From Flaveria trinervia (Eukaryota; Streptophyta; Magnoliopsida; Asterales; Asteraceae): a stretch of 64,000 nucleotides of DNA. The stretch's first letter is position 1; each line of letters begins with the position of its first letter. The stretch spans positions 67,501 to 131,500 of the forward strand of contig JACCIX010000894.1 of the NCBI GenBank assembly GCA_025506515.1, read 5' to 3'. The notes under the pieces were generated by a model. That model made no database searches and had not been told where the DNA came from. It worked only from the letters and a program-made list of their open reading frames with translations. Positions 47,646-59,983 of this stretch are shown here, one piece after another. Both the position numbers and the translations under genes were made by a program.

Positions 47646-48005
47646 TGGATACTAATGTTTACTTTCATTGTGTAACAGATGGCAAGTCAATGGACAATGA
47701 GTACGAAGCACAACATATGTGCTCATCTAGATCTGACATCCAGAAATGGTTCAGACTATTCTGGAATTATCACCTTTCTAAGGAGATCGAGAATTGCACA
47801 TGCTATATCTGCTCAATGTACTCCATATTGTTCTATACAGCAGGCCTTCTGGGAAGGTGCAGTAGTTGACCGATCTTCTGAGCCTCACTGTATCAGGAGT
47901 ACTATCTTTGGAGAGGCGATTGAGATCACAGAGGAAGATCTCAGGATTGTGCTGTAGTTGGGGGAAGATGCTGACTGTCCTACGAGACTAACCCCCTTAC
48001 TGTCA
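47646..48005 (+). pseudogene. Copia-2 ORF3, N-terminal part (split by Gypsy-B2)
   Basis: Two overlapping frames from ATG 47646 and 47679 encode the ORF3 start. The second carries KHNICAHL, QAFWEGAVV and EITEEDLRIVL, which align in pattern with the Copia-1 ORF3 start at 24955. A stop at 47955-47957 precedes LGEDADCP in the same frame. The sequence is cut at 48005 by Gypsy-B2 and resumes at 56891. Confidence 0.75.
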
Positions 48006-48115
48006 TGTAACACCCGAATATTATTATTTTGAAGCCGGTGAAGAAAGAAAAGAAAATAAAGTCCAAAAGTCAAGGGACCAAACTCGTCAACGAAAGAAAT
48101 TCAGGTGAGGGGAAG

Positions 48116-48122
48116 TATATAA
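48116..48122 (+). promoter_or_regulatory. TATA box of the Gypsy-B2 LTR
   Basis: AAGTATATAAGGGAG lies about 110 bp from the LTR start. B1 has GATATTAGTAGGG and the right-edge LTR has GATATGTGTAGGG at this position, so the box is best preserved here. Confidence 0.65.
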
Positions 48123-48599
48123 GGGAGAGGGCAGCCTTACCCTCTCCCCCACACTCACAAATCAGCCAAAGAAAGGGGAGAAGAGAGAAAGAAGAGAAAA
48201 AGGGGAAAAAGTGCCGGTTCGGGTCGCCAAAATCGTCGTGAAGCAAGCCAAATCGAAGCCCTTAACGTTGTGCTCGTTTGTGTGAGTTCTAGGACCCCTC
48301 TTTTACATGTTTTTGAATGATTTTGGGGCTGGAACATATCTGAAAACCCTTTTTTGTGTTTTTGGGTGAAAACCCGTATGTATGCATGTATGTATGCGTA
48401 GGACCCGTTTGGGGCTTGATTTCTTGCTTGGTTGTGCTTGAATAATGTTATGGTATGCATCCCTAAGGTTTAGGATGGTCGATTTAGGCTTAAAATGGGT
48501 TTAGATGAGTTTGGAGGCCGAAAACCCTCGGCTGCAGTCGGGATGAACTGCATTCTGCATCAGTTAGGGCTAGGCGACCGACTGGAGGCCGAATGGAGG

Positions 48600-48870
48600 C
48601 CATACGGCCAATTAGGGTGCGATTGGGGTCCATTCCTACGATTGGGGTTCATTCGCACGATTGAAGGGCCAGTCGCATGGGGTCATGGGACTAAAAGTCC
48701 ATTCGCACGACTAAAGGTCCATTCGCACGACTGAAGGTCCATTCGCACGACTGAAGGTCCAGTCGCATAGGTGTTCATCCGCATTGTCCATTCGCACGAC
48801 TGGATGTTCATTCACATAGGTGTTCATCTGTATTAGTTCATTCGCATGATGTTCAGTTACATGGAGGCAA
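48600..48870 (+). repeat. 20-bp CATTCGCACGACTGAAGGTC motif array in the Gypsy-B2 LTR
   Basis: A core of near-perfect 20-bp units (CATTCGCACGACTGAAGGTC) is flanked by degenerate units with TCGCAT or TACGCC. The 3' LTR array (about 55500-55815) has at least one more core unit, so copy number has changed since insertion. Confidence 0.88.
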
Positions 48871-49941
48871 TGCGATTGAAGGGTGTCCATACGCCCGAAT
48901 AGGGCTGTTGTACCCGAGGAAGGTGTAGATTGACTCCTGACTTTTGGGGGAAAGTGCAGATGTAAGTTTTGACGTAAAGGTTCCCATAGAGTTTGTAAGA
49001 TGACGCTCGAGGCCTTAGAAAGCATGTTGGGCTTGATGATGATGATGATATTGCATGTCTAGGCTTGTCACGTATGTATGATGTTGCCCTGTATGATGAT
49101 GACGAATGTGTATGATATGTTCCTTAGTATGATGTATAATATCTTCCTATGGCTTTACCTATTATGATGAATGAACGAAGTATTATGTAACGTAAAGTGA
49201 AAGATAAAGAAAGAGGAACATAATGAACGAATGTATGCATTAATGAACGAATGAAAGAAGTCTTGCAAACATGGATAACAGGTCCTTCTTTGTGATTGAC
49301 CAAACGTGTAGTGCCTCTACCGCTTAGCCCTAGTACTGTGGCATACGTTTAGCTGTTCATTTGTTGACTTCGGCCCAGTAGCTAAGACTGATGGTTACTC
49401 CTAGTACCGTGGCATGCGTTTAGCTCTTCATTTGTTGACTTCGGCCCGGTAGCTACGACTAACCGGGGTGTAGCACATGGTATTGGTACGGATGATGTCC
49501 GATACGCAAGTAAAGTCATAATGAATGAATGAATGAATGAATGAAGATAATAATGATATTATCTATGTGTACGTACGATGTGTGATCATGTAAAAGTAAC
49601 GAAGGTTTTATATGGAAGCAAAGTATGTTGTATTTATAAAACTAGAACTCACTCAGCAACGCTGACTTTGATGTGTTTCCAGTTGGCAGGTAATGTTGCT
49701 GAGGATGGCACACCGTGAAGCTACTCAGCTCTTTTGGATGGCATTCTTTTGATTAATGTTTTTGCATTGTAATGCGAACAAGCTATTTTGTAATGAATGT
49801 TGTATTAACTTGCAAAAGCATTTACATGGAAATGAAAGTTTGTTTTAGTTTTCCGCTGCGATTTATGAAATACAAATGTAATTATACGGTTTGTGTGCGA
49901 TGAGAACCCAGCTGTAAGCGTCCCGGGAACGGGGCCTTACA

Positions 49942-50289
49942 AGTTGGTATCAGAGCCAAAGTTTAAGTGAAATGGGTAAATTTTCAAAATAAACCTAATC
50001 TTAAACTGAGAATGGGACGGAAAGGGAATGGAATGCCAATCTGAGTAGCTGCGTGCCATCTGGTATTTTCGTAAAGTTAACGGTTTTATGTGCGCATGGT
50101 ATGTGGTTATGTGTGTTGATGTAGATTTAAACACTGATATAGTCAGGAAGGTAATACTTGGGGTATGAAGAGTAAAGTAAGTGGCTAATCACAACTGGCC
50201 ACTGTAATTAGGGACTTACTATACTTGACATAACTGAGTTCTTTCCTTGAATGACCGTGTTGGTGTTTGAATCTTTCAGTGTGCGTGTG
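49942..50289 (+). other. Gypsy-B2 leader with primer binding site
   Basis: TGGTATCAGAGCC at 49945-49957 follows the LTR after three bases and matches initiator Met-tRNA. The rest is a non-coding leader to the gag ATG at 50290. Confidence 0.88.
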
Positions 50290-51575
50290 ATGGCCGGAGG
50301 TAGATCTTCGAAAGCTTCTAGGGGTGGAGGTCACGGTGTTGAACCGCGACCCAAGAGAGGGAGACCCAGAGTTGAGAGGGGTTCATGAAGAACCAGAGAC
50401 CCCTCATCCGGAGGGTGGCGACGAAAGCGCCAATCTGAGAGCCTCAGTAAAGGAGGCTGTTGTAGAAGAAGTCCATCAGGTCATGCAGACAATCTTACCG
50501 TCTGTGGTGACTAAAGTTATTAAGGCTGTACGAGAAGGGGAAAGAAAAGAAAGAAACAGATCCTCTGGAGAACGGAACACCCAGAGCCTAAAACGGTCCT
50601 GTCTGATGATGAAGAGGAAGAAGAAGAGCTTGTGCTAGAGGCAGTGCAAGGATGTAACTACGGGACATTTATGAGATGTATCCCTACTTTTGACGGTAAT
50701 GGCATGTTACCGCTGCTCACCGAGGGGGTGAGAGAGATGGAGGCCGTTCTCGACATCAGCGAGTGCGGGAAGATTAGAAGGTGAAGTTTGCCACTCATTC
50801 TTTTGTAGACTCGACACTATGTTGGTGGGACAACATTGTCCAAGCAGAGGGTAATCGGGAAATCGGGAGAATGAAATGGCCTGAGTGAAGAAGATGGTGA
50901 TTGAGGAGTTCTGTCCTCATAGGGAAATGGATAAGTTGGAAAGGGAGTTTCTGTAGTGGAGGCTGGAACCATGACACCAGCAGTATACCACCAGGTTTAA
51001 TGAAATGGCACGACTCGTGCCTGATAGGTGACGCCTCTGTCTCGGAAAATCAAGAGGTACATTCAGGGTTTACCGGTGGATGTTCGCCGGCATATGATCG
51101 CCGCCCGGCCAAGCACGTTAGGTCGGTGATTGATTTGGCAGGGAGGCTGTAGACGAGCGGGAGGTGGTAGTGACTGAAGCGAATAGAAGGGTGGTGGTGA
51201 TCGGAACTGGAACGGAAACGGTTTGGTCGGGGTGATGCCTCGACGGGTAACAAAAAGCACGGGTGGATGAATGTCGTGTGGTCACATCAAGTGCGGGGTC
51301 GAAAAGGTGTGGCAAGTGTGGAAGGGAGCACGCGGGGAATGTAGGTTTGGGTCAAACTGTGCTTCAAGTGTGGGAAGACAGGGATATGGCGAAGGATTGC
51401 CTGTCGGGCAAATGTTTTAACTGTGGGGAAACTGGTCATATGAGCAGAGATTGTAAGAAGTCGAGGACTGAGGGTTCAAGGGTGAAGAAGACGGGAAGTG
51501 ATGGCCGAGGGCGAGCGCCAGAGCGTCACCATGACACAGGAAGAGGCTAGGACGGACCCTGATGTTGTTCTGGTA
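50290..51575 (+). pseudogene. gag: Gypsy-B2 gag
   Basis: It starts at ATG 50290 (MAGGRSSKASRGGG). The N-terminal region, gag core (TLCWWDNIVQ near 50815, EEFCPHREMDKLE near 50900) and zinc knuckles (CGKCGREH near 51310; CFNCGETGHMSRDC near 51410) are all recognisable, but spread over all three frames. Frequent one-base losses relative to Gypsy-B1 make it non-functional. Confidence 0.83.
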
Positions 51576-52030
51576 CGTTTCTAGTGAACCAGACTTTAGC
51601 TTCTGTGTTATTTGATTCTGGTGCTAGTAGGAGTTTTATTTCTGCTTTCTGTGCTAAGCTGCTGTTTAGCAGACGTGTTGATGCGGCCTTTGATGTAGAA
51701 ACTGCCATAGGTAAGTCTACCAGGATTTCTGAGATGATAGAGAATTGTGATGTGGAACTTGAGGGCATAAGTTCCTGTTAGACCGTTTGTGATGACCTTG
51801 GGGGGTTCGTGGGTTTTGGTTTCGATTTGGTTCTTGGGATGGTTGGTAGCGGACTTCGAGGCGAACATTGTGTGTCGCAAGAAGATGATTCGGTTGACAG
51901 CGCTTGATGGAAGTTGGTAACGGTTTATGGTGATCGGGTTACTACGATCCCGAAGGTGATCTCAATGGCGGTGGCGGGAAAGTGTATGAGGCGTGGATGT
52001 AGCGCCTACTTGGCTTATGTAAAGGATGTA
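51576..52030 (+). pseudogene. pol: Gypsy-B2 protease and linker
   Basis: LFDSGASRSFIS near 51610-51645 marks the protease catalytic Asp. The frame closes at 51781. The remainder of protease and the ISMAVAGKCMRRGCSAYLAYV-type linker (51960-52020) lie in other frames. Confidence 0.82.
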
Positions 52031-52950
52031 GATGCACCAACACCACAACTGCCTGATGTACCGGTTGTGTGTGACTTTCAAACATGTTCCAGAAGATTTA
52101 CCAGGGGTACCACCTGATAGAGGAATTGAATTTCAGATTGATCTAATACCGGGTGCCCAACCCGTTGCCAAGGCCACCATAGGGTTAGCTCCAACGGAGA
52201 TGAAAGAGTTGATGGAACAGTTGCAAGAGTTGCTTGATAAGGGGTTCATTAGACCAAGTATCTCTCCTGGGGTGCTCCGGTCCTGTTTGTAAAGAAGAAG
52301 GATGGTAGTATGAGGATGTGCATTGACTACCGTGAACTGAATAAATTGACGGTGAAGAACCGCTACCCCTACCGAGAATAGATGATTTGTTCGATCAGCT
52401 TCAGGGTGCCAGTTGGTTTTCAAGAATAGATCTTTGGTCTGGCTATCATCAGTTGAAGGTAAAGGAACAAGATATCCCTAAAACAGCTTTCCGCACACGC
52501 TATGGTCATTACGAGTTTCTTGTCATGTCCTTTGGTTTGACCAACGCGCCAGCTGCTTTTATGGATCTGATGAACCGTGTGTGTCGGCCTATGTTGGATA
52601 AATCAGTGATTGTGTTATGATGATATCCTGATTTATTCGAAGAGCAAGATTGAGCATGCCGGTCACATTCGAGAGGTTCTGGAGACGTTGAGAAGGGAGA
52701 AATTGTATGCTAAATTCTCCAAGGGTGCGTTTTGGTGCGCGGAAGTTCAGTTTTTGGGTCATGTGGTGAATCCTGACGGGATTATGGTGGACCGGCGAAG
52801 GTGGAGGCGATTATGCAATGGAGGTCACCAAAGACGCCATCCGAGATCCGTAGTTTCTTGGGCTTGGCGGGCTACTATAGAAGATTCATCCAAGACTTCT
52901 CTAAGATTGCTTCTCACTAACTAAGTTGACCCGAAAGGATGTGAAGTTTG
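52031..52950 (+). pseudogene. pol: Gypsy-B2 reverse transcriptase
   Basis: The RT is split into pieces: IEFQIDLIPGAQPVAK, a shifted KKKDGSMRMCIDYREL, FSRIDLWSGYHQLKV (Trp where its relatives have Arg), FGLTNAPAAFMDLMNR, then a two-base loss inside the catalytic box (VIVL-stop near 52612-52620). The connection (FLGHVVNPDGI, then AGYYRRFI out of frame) follows. No functional RT is possible. Confidence 0.85.
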
Positions 52951-53410
52951 TATGGGGTCAAGCTCAAGAGAAGGCGTTCGAAGAGCTGAAGGAAAGACTG
53001 ACTCAAGCTCCTGTCTGTCATTACCCGATGGAAGCGAAGATCTGGTGGTTTATTCTGATGCTTCCTACTCAGGGTTGGGGTGTGTGTTAATGCAGAGAGG
53101 GAAGGTTATAGCCTATGCATCCGACAATTGAAAGTCCATGAGGTTAATTATCCCACTCATGACTTGGAGCTAGCAGCCATGGTCTTTGCACTAAAGATTT
53201 GGAGGCACTATCTCTACGGGACGAAGTGCACCATATTCACCGATCATAAGAGCTTGAAGTACTTCTTCGAGCAAAAGGATCTGAACATGAGGCAGAGGAG
53301 ATGGTTGGAACTTATAAAGGATTATGATTGCGAGATCCATTACCATCCGGGCAAAGCTAATGTGGTGGCGGATGCCCTTAGTCGAAGGAAAGGCCCGAAC
53401 CGATTCGGGT
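52951..53410 (+). pseudogene. pol: Gypsy-B2 RNase H
   Basis: LVVYSDASYSGLG opens the domain in one frame. The frame from 53080 carries HDLELAAMVFALKIW, FTDHKSLKYFFEQKD and GKANVVADALSR. The catalytic Asp-Glu-Asp residues are present but not in a single frame. Confidence 0.85.
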
Positions 53411-54600
53411 GAAAGCTTATCAACTAATCATGACCTCTGATGTGATGAAGCAAATCAAGGAGTTTCAAGATGAGGCATTGAAAGAAGATCACCTTAACTC
53501 GGAAAGAATGAGAGGTCTGGTTGGGGATTGGGTGGAAAAACACTCGGTGTTAGAACTCGATTCGGTCGTGTGTGGATTCCTCGTTTTGGGGATCTACGGG
53601 TGAAGATAATGGATGAAGCTCACAAGACTCGATACTCCATTCATTCTGGTGCCACGAAAATGTACCATGATATGAAGAAAGATTATTGGTGGCCGGGTGT
53701 GAAGCGTGACGTGGTGGAGTATGTGAGTAAGTGCCTTACTTGCTTACAGGTGAAAGCAGAGCATCAAAAGCCGTATGGGAAGATCCAACCTCTGGATATA
53801 CCGGAATGGAAGTGGGAGCACATCACCATGGACTTCATTTCGAAGCTGCCGTGTACCCGAAGGGGTATGATGCCATATGGGTTATAGTTGATCGTCTGAC
53901 GAAGAGCGCTCATTTTCTACCGATCCGCGAGACGTATTCATCTGAGAGGTTGGCTGATCTGTTCATCAAGGAAATTGTAACTCGTCATTATGTGCGGGTG
54001 TCTATTGTGTCGATCGCGACACTCGGTTACATCTAAATTTTGGAAGAGAAATTCCACGACGCTATGGGGATGAGGTTACATATTAGCACGGCTTATCATC
54101 CCCAAACCGATGGTCAGTCAGAAAGGACCATTTAGACATGGAAGACATGCTCCAGGCATGTGTGATCGATTTTGTGGAAGTTGGGATGACCACTTACCGT
54201 TAGCCGAATTCTCATACAACAACAACTATCATGCCAAATTGGTATGCCACCATATGAGATGCTATACGGTAGGAGATGCAGAACACCCGTTTGTTGGGGT
54301 GATATTGGTCAGAAGGAATTGGGGAGCGTCGAGGTAATCGAGGCTACGACAGAGAAGCTTGAAAAGATTAAAGCCTTTATGAAGGCAGCCAAAGATAGAC
54401 AGAAGTGTATGCTGATAAACGACGTAGGCCAATTGAGTTCCAGGCGGGGTGACCGGGTTATGTTGAAGGTCTCACCTTGGAAGGGTATTATCCGATTCAG
54501 AAAGCGAGGCAAGTTGAGCCCAAGGTATATAGGCCCTTTCGAATCATTGCTCGAGTGGGAGAGGTGGCCTATAGATTGGAGTTACCGGATGAGTTAAATG
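53411..54600 (+). pseudogene. pol: Gypsy-B2 integrase
   Basis: The zinc-binding domain (DEAHKTRYSIHSG...CLTCLQVKAEHQ) reads in one frame at 53528-53887. The core's first Asp (VIVDRLTKSAHF) is in the 53731-54036 frame. The second Asp region is damaged (SIVSIATLGYI), the QSERTI Glu region carries a stop near 54133, and the remaining core lies in 54244-54597 with frameshifts. Confidence 0.85.
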
Positions 54601-54862
54601 GAATTCACCCGACATTCCATGTATCACATCTAAGAAAGTGCTTAGTAGATGAAGATATGGTTGTCCCATTGGAAGATATCGAAGTAGATGAAGGCTCAAT
54701 TATGTGGAGCAACCAGTGGCAATCATCGACCGAAAGGAGAAAAGGCTAAGGAATAAAGTGGTTCCTCTTGTGCGTGTACAGTGGAAGCACAGGAAGGGAT
54801 CCGAGTCAACGTGGGAGACTGAGGAAGAATGAGACAACATTACCACGTTGTTCGACGAATAA
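54601..54862 (+). pseudogene. pol: Gypsy-B2 chromodomain end of integrase
   Basis: HPTFHVSHLRKCL and VPLEDIEVDE are followed by a shifted chromodomain-like segment (VQWKHRKGSESTWE) ending at LFDE before TAA near 54860. It matches 16302-16700 of Gypsy-B1. Confidence 0.85.
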
Positions 54863-54883
54863 CAGGTTTCGGGGACGAACCTA

Positions 54884-54899
54884 TTTAAGGGGGTGAACT
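54884..54899 (+). other. Polypurine tract of Gypsy-B2
   Basis: TTAAGGGGGTGAACT lies directly before the 3' LTR start at 54900. Confidence 0.75.
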
Positions 54900-56890
54900 T
54901 GTAACACCCGAATATTTATTATTTTGAAGCCGGTGAAGAAAGAAAAGAAAATAAAGTCCAAAAGTCAAGGGACCAAACTCGTCAACGAAAGAAAGTTGGG
55001 TGAGGGGAAGTATATAAGGGAGAGGGCAGCCCTTACCCTCTCCCCCACACTCACAAATCAGCCAAAGAAAGGGAGAAGAGAGAAAGAAGAGAAAAAGGGG
55101 AAAAAGTGCCGGTTCGGGTCGGTTCGGGTCGCCAAAATCGTCGTGAAGCAAGCCAAATCGAAGCCCTTAACGTTGTGCTCGTTTGTGTGAGTTCTAGGAC
55201 CCCTCTTTTACATGTTTTTGAATGATTTTAGGGCTGGAACACATCTGAAAACCCTTTTTCGCGTTTTTGGGTGAAAACCCGTATGTATGCGTGTATGTAT
55301 GCGTAGGACCCGTTTGGGGCTTGATTTCTTCCTTGGTTGTGCTTGAATAATGTTATGGTATGCATCCCTAAGGTTTAGGATGGTCGATTTAGGCTTAAAA
55401 TGGGTTTAGATGAGTTTGGAGGCCGAAACCCTCGGCTGCAGTCGGGATGAACTGCATTCTGCATCAGTTAGGGCTAGGCGACCGACTGGAGGCCGAATGG
55501 AGGCCATACGGCCGATTAGGGTGCGATTGGGGTCCATTCGTACGATTTTAGTTCATTCGCACGATTGAAGGGCCAGTCGCATGGGGGTCATGCGACTAAA
55601 GGTCCATTCGCACGACTAAAGGTCCATTCGCACGACTGAAGGTCCATTCGCACGACTGAAGGTCCATTCGCATGACTGAAGGTCCAGTCGCATAGGTGTT
55701 CATCCGCATTTTCCATTCGCACGACTGGATGTTCATTCGCATAGGTGTTCATCTGTATTAGTTCATTCGCATGATGTTCAGTCGCATGGAGGCAATGCGA
55801 CTGAAGGGTGTCCATACGCCCGAATAGGGCTGTTGTACCCGAGGAAGGTGTAGATTGACTCCTGACTTTTGGGGGAAAGTGCAGATGTAAGTTTTCACGT
55901 AAAGGTTCCCATAGAGTTTGTAAGATGACGCTCGAGGCCTTAGAAAGCATGTTGGGCTTGATGATGATGATGATGTTGCATGTCTAGGCTTGTCACGTAT
56001 GTATGATGTTGCCCTGTATGATGATGACGAATGTGTATGATATGTTCCTTAGTATGATGTAAATATCTTCCTATGGCTTTACCTTTTATGATGAATGAAC
56101 GAAGTATTATGTAACGTAAAGTGAAAGATAAAGAAAAGAGGAACATAATGAACGAATGTATGCATTAATGAACGAATGAAAGAAGTCTTGCAAACATTGG
56201 ATAACAGTGTCCTTCTTTGTGATTGACCAAACGTGTAGTGCCTCTACCGCTTACCCCTAGTACTGTGGCATACGTTTAACTGTTCATTTGTTGACTTCGG
56301 CCCAGTAGCTAAGACTGATGGTTACTCCTAGTACCGTGGCATACGTTTAGCTGTTCATTTGTTGACTTCGGCCCGGTAGCTACGACTAAGCGGGGTGTAG
56401 CACATGGTATTGGTACGGATGATGTCCGATGCGCAAGTAAAGTCATAATGAATGAATGAATGAATGAATGAATGAATGAATGAATGAATGAAGATAATAA
56501 TGATATTATCTATGTGTACGTACGATGTGTGATCATGTAAAAGTAACGAATGGTTTTATATGGAAGCAAAGTATGTTGTATTTATAAAACTAGAACTCAC
56601 TCAGCAACGCTGACTTTGATGTGTTTCCAGTTGGCAGGTAATGTTTGCTGAGGATGGCACACCGTGATGCTACTCAGCTCTTTTGGGATGGCATTCTTTT
56701 GATTAATGTTTTACATTGTAATGCGAACAAGCTATTTTGTAATGAATGTTGTATTAACTTGCAAAAGCATTTACATGGAAATGAATGTTTGTTTTAGTTT
56801 TCTGCTGCGATTTATGAAATACAAATGTAATTATACGTTTTGTGTGCGATGAGAACCCAGCTGTAAGTGTCCCGGGAACGGGGCCTTACA
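54900..56890 (+). repeat. Gypsy-B2 3' LTR (1991 bp)
   Basis: It matches the 5' LTR throughout. It is longer because of extra motif units near 55610-55690 and a longer TGAA microsatellite at 56449-56491. The TGTCA duplication follows. Confidence 0.94.
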
Positions 56891-56895
56891 TGTCA

Positions 56896-59800
56896 GAGGA
56901 TGTTTTCTTCGAGCTAAGTACTCTGGGAACATAAATGTTGGGGTGCTCAACAAGAGCAACATGTGTCCCCAGTTCAAGTACCTTGCTCACGTACTGCTGA
57001 AGTGCATAGCGTCCAGGAAGGGAGGATTTGATGAGTTATCAGATCAGATCCAGAATGCCTATGTAGCGTTGGTACTGAACCATCCGTTCAGCTTCTCCAG
57101 GATGATTTTCTCCTACTTAGTGGAGAACATTGAGGAGAAAGGGAAGGAGGGCTTCTGCATGTACCCCCGATTCATGCAGATGATTATAGACCAGAAGCTC
57201 CCTTCCCTGCCGAAAGAGAAGGAAGATGCAGTAGTTCTTGAGGTGATGGATGATACCACCTTAGGCTGGATGAAGGTGTACAGGGGGAAGCAGGTGAAAC
57301 CCTCTGTCAAGAGACTGTTCGGGCATCTGGCCCGTGAGGACTATGTGGTGCCAGCTCGAAGGAAGTGGCGTCACGATGATAGTGATTCTGATGTTGAGCA
57401 GATTGCTATACCCTCCGATGACTCTGATGATGATGACAGCGGGGATGCTGGAGATACCATGCCCATTCCCCGAGGGACACAACGACTGATAGTACACTCC
57501 AGTATCTGCCCCCACTGGAGATATAGCAGAGTCGGCTGGGTTTCACCAGGATTTTATACCTGGTGAGGATGATGAGGAATCAAATGAGGAGCCACTGACT
57601 AGGACTGTGGGAAGCAAAATCGTTCCCACAGAACATGGACTCCGGGCGGTTGGTGAACGCCCTAGTGGATCGGGAGAGACTGCCGCTGACCCGACCTATG
57701 CTCCAGAGCCGTCCCACCGTGTTCTAGGGGGAGCATCCTCCTCGACAGGATCGAGGAAGAAAAGGATGGCTAGCCCCACGGCATGAAGAAAAAGAAGCGC
57801 AGACACACCTACATCACCACCTCAGCCACTACCATAACCACCTCTACAACCACAGCACCACCACGACCACCTCCACAGCAACCACTACCATTCCCACACC
57901 CCTACCACTGTCACCACACCACCCACCACAACATATATCCCATCCACCACCATATCATTACACCTACATCACCACCATTATCATCTAGACCTAACACAAT
58001 CTTCACCACTGCCACCACTACTACCACTAGCCACCAAGCCGGGCCATCTTCACATCCCACCCACCTATATGGATCACCTCTACCTCCCATTAGGGTAGAG
58101 GAACAGCTATAGCGCTGAACCGTATGGTGATGCACCTGTTAGCAGCCAATGACGAGAAGACTGCGCAGATTCGTCAGCTGGCAGATCTCACAGCTGCACA
58201 GTCCCGCAAATCTCTCAGCAGGCTCAGCTGATGAGCAGCAGGCACAGCAAATGGCTGCTCAGAGCAAAGAGATTGCCCAACTCCAAGAGCATAGAGTCAT
58301 ATCAGCAAAGAAGATTGAGGAGTTGGAGGATGCTAAAAAGTCTATTATGCTCAAGCTCAAAGGAACTAAAGATGGGCCTCGGAAGATAAAAGAAGGAGAT
58401 GGTGATGAGGGTGAGGATGATGATGAGGATGAAGATGAAGAGAGTGATGATGATGAAGGGGATGAGGAAGAAAAGAGAGGACAGGCAGAAGGATGATGAT
58501 GATGAAGGAGGAGATGCACCTGCATCTGCCTCAGCTCAGGGTCAAGAAAGAAGATCAAAGAGAAATCAAGACCAACGAGCTTCCTCTTCTGCCGCACCAG
58601 GTGATGATCCAGCGATTCAAGATAAAAGTAATGATTAGAAGATTATGTATTTGATAACTTTTGTACTTGAATCATGTATTAAACTTATGTATTTGATGTT
58701 ATATTAAGATTAATGTATTTCTGTCTTGATTATTAACTAATGTTTGATGTGTTACATGTTTACTATAAGCAGATCCAAACTTTAAAAGGGACGAATTTGA
58801 TGTTGCTCCCCTTCCACAGATCAAGACTCAATTGACTATGATTCTTGATCTGCAAGGGATCGTCAGGAGATCTGTGAGTTATACCCCTAAAGAAGGGGAA
58901 ATAATTCATGATCTTTCAAATGAGCAACTGGCTGAAATGTTCAAGCTGAACCCAGATGAGATCATTAAGGATGCTCCAACTTTTGAGTCTACCAGTGAAG
59001 AAGAGCTAAACGACATTGATGAGATAGAGATAGAGCACTATCCTCAGTACGCTGACAACGAGGGAAATGTGGTCCCCAATCTGGGTGAATCCCTAGTTAG
59101 TGATACATTTGAGGTATTGGATCAGATGGAGAAGGAGTCAGAGAAGATTGAAGGAAGGAAAAGCCCAAGCCTCAAACGACGATATTGATATCAGGAAAGG
59201 CGGAATGGGCTGCTTGTTTCGAAGAAATCCGAGCCCAACGCTCAACTCCTAAACAGAATGTCTACACCAAACTCTACAGAGTGAAGAAACATCATAGGGT
59301 GTCAGGCAGGATTATTGCGTGGGCACATTTCGAGGATCTAAATGTTATGCAATAAGAGGGAAAAGGTCATAGAGTACTTTAGATTCCACATGATCTAAAG
59401 ACTCTAACTGGTTTGAGCTCAACCAGCTGGCGAAACTGAAGTTATTATATGCTGACCCAGGAAGATGTTAGGCTGGTTTGAGGCTGCCCTGAAGAAAGAA
59501 TACCACACCAGGTGGGTCAACTTCAAACCTCAACAACCTACGAGGTATATCAGACGTTCTGAAGTTGATCCTATAACTGGTAAGCCCAAGATTGTGTTGA
59601 AGTGGAGTCCACCAAGAAAATATCAAGAATCCCTCTCAGGGAAATGCCTCGGGACTTTACTCCACACTTTAAGTGGTGGTACTATGATTGGAGAACCGGG
59701 GAGGCGGTCATAGTTCTAAATAAAGAGGGACAAATGAATACCATCAGGGTGTTTGACCCAATGTGGCACTAACTTGTCTGATATGATGTTTACACATTAT

Positions 59801-59972
59801 ACAAGTGGCCACTATTCTATGACCCACAAGATATTGTACAAGCCCTCCAATTCCAAAATGTCATAAGACTCTGCTTTGCATTCGAGATACATGCAGAAGT
59901 CAGTAGAGAGAAAAAGTACAAGAAATATGAAGAGGTGATGCAGAAGGTAAGACATTAGATAGGTCTAGGTCC
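56896..59972 (+). pseudogene. Copia-2 ORF3, C-terminal part
   Basis: This is the continuation of ORF3 after Gypsy-B2. The frame from 56943 (LNKSNMCPQFKYLAHVLL, YPRFMQMIIDQKLPSLP) runs to 57566. It is followed by a Pro/Thr/His-rich region (57783-58112), a Gln-rich coiled-coil-like stretch with a highly acidic Asp/Glu run (58149-58500), and later pieces at 58832-59188 and 59465-59713 (WVNFKPQQPTRYIR, KIVLKWSPPRKYQ). The layout, a globular N-terminal domain followed by Pro-rich, charged and C-terminal parts, matches Copia-1 ORF3. No membrane segment is visible. The function is unknown. Confidence 0.75.
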
Positions 59973-59983
59973 AAGGGGGAGTT
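59973..59983 (+). other. Polypurine tract of Copia-2
   Basis: AAGGGGGAGTT lies directly before the 3' LTR, as in Copia-1. Confidence 0.8.

Larger units (their letters stand above)
48006..49941 (+). repeat. Gypsy-B2 5' LTR (1936 bp)
   Basis: It has a TATA box at 48116-48122, a motif array at about 48600-48870, two copies of a ~71-bp repeat (from about 49328 and 49399) and a TGAA microsatellite at 49523-49545. The TATA box lies only about 110 bp into the LTR, so most of the LTR, including the array, would be transcribed. Confidence 0.94.
48006..56890 (+). mobile_element. Gypsy-B2: Ty3/gypsy chromovirus nested in Copia-2 ORF3
   Basis: The element starts TGTAACACCCG and ends CGGGGCCTTACA. It is flanked by a perfect TGTCA duplication (48001-48005 and 56891-56895). 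Its LTRs are 48006-49941 and 54900-56890. It is the same family as Gypsy-B1 in opposite orientation, but with different tandem repeats in the LTR. It is complete in structure, and its gag-pol has many small indels. Confidence 0.96.

Noticed and set aside
58259..58597. Minus-strand Ser-rich frame of 112 residues
   Set aside because: It is the antisense of the Asp/Glu-rich GAT/GAG repeats in Copia-2 ORF3.
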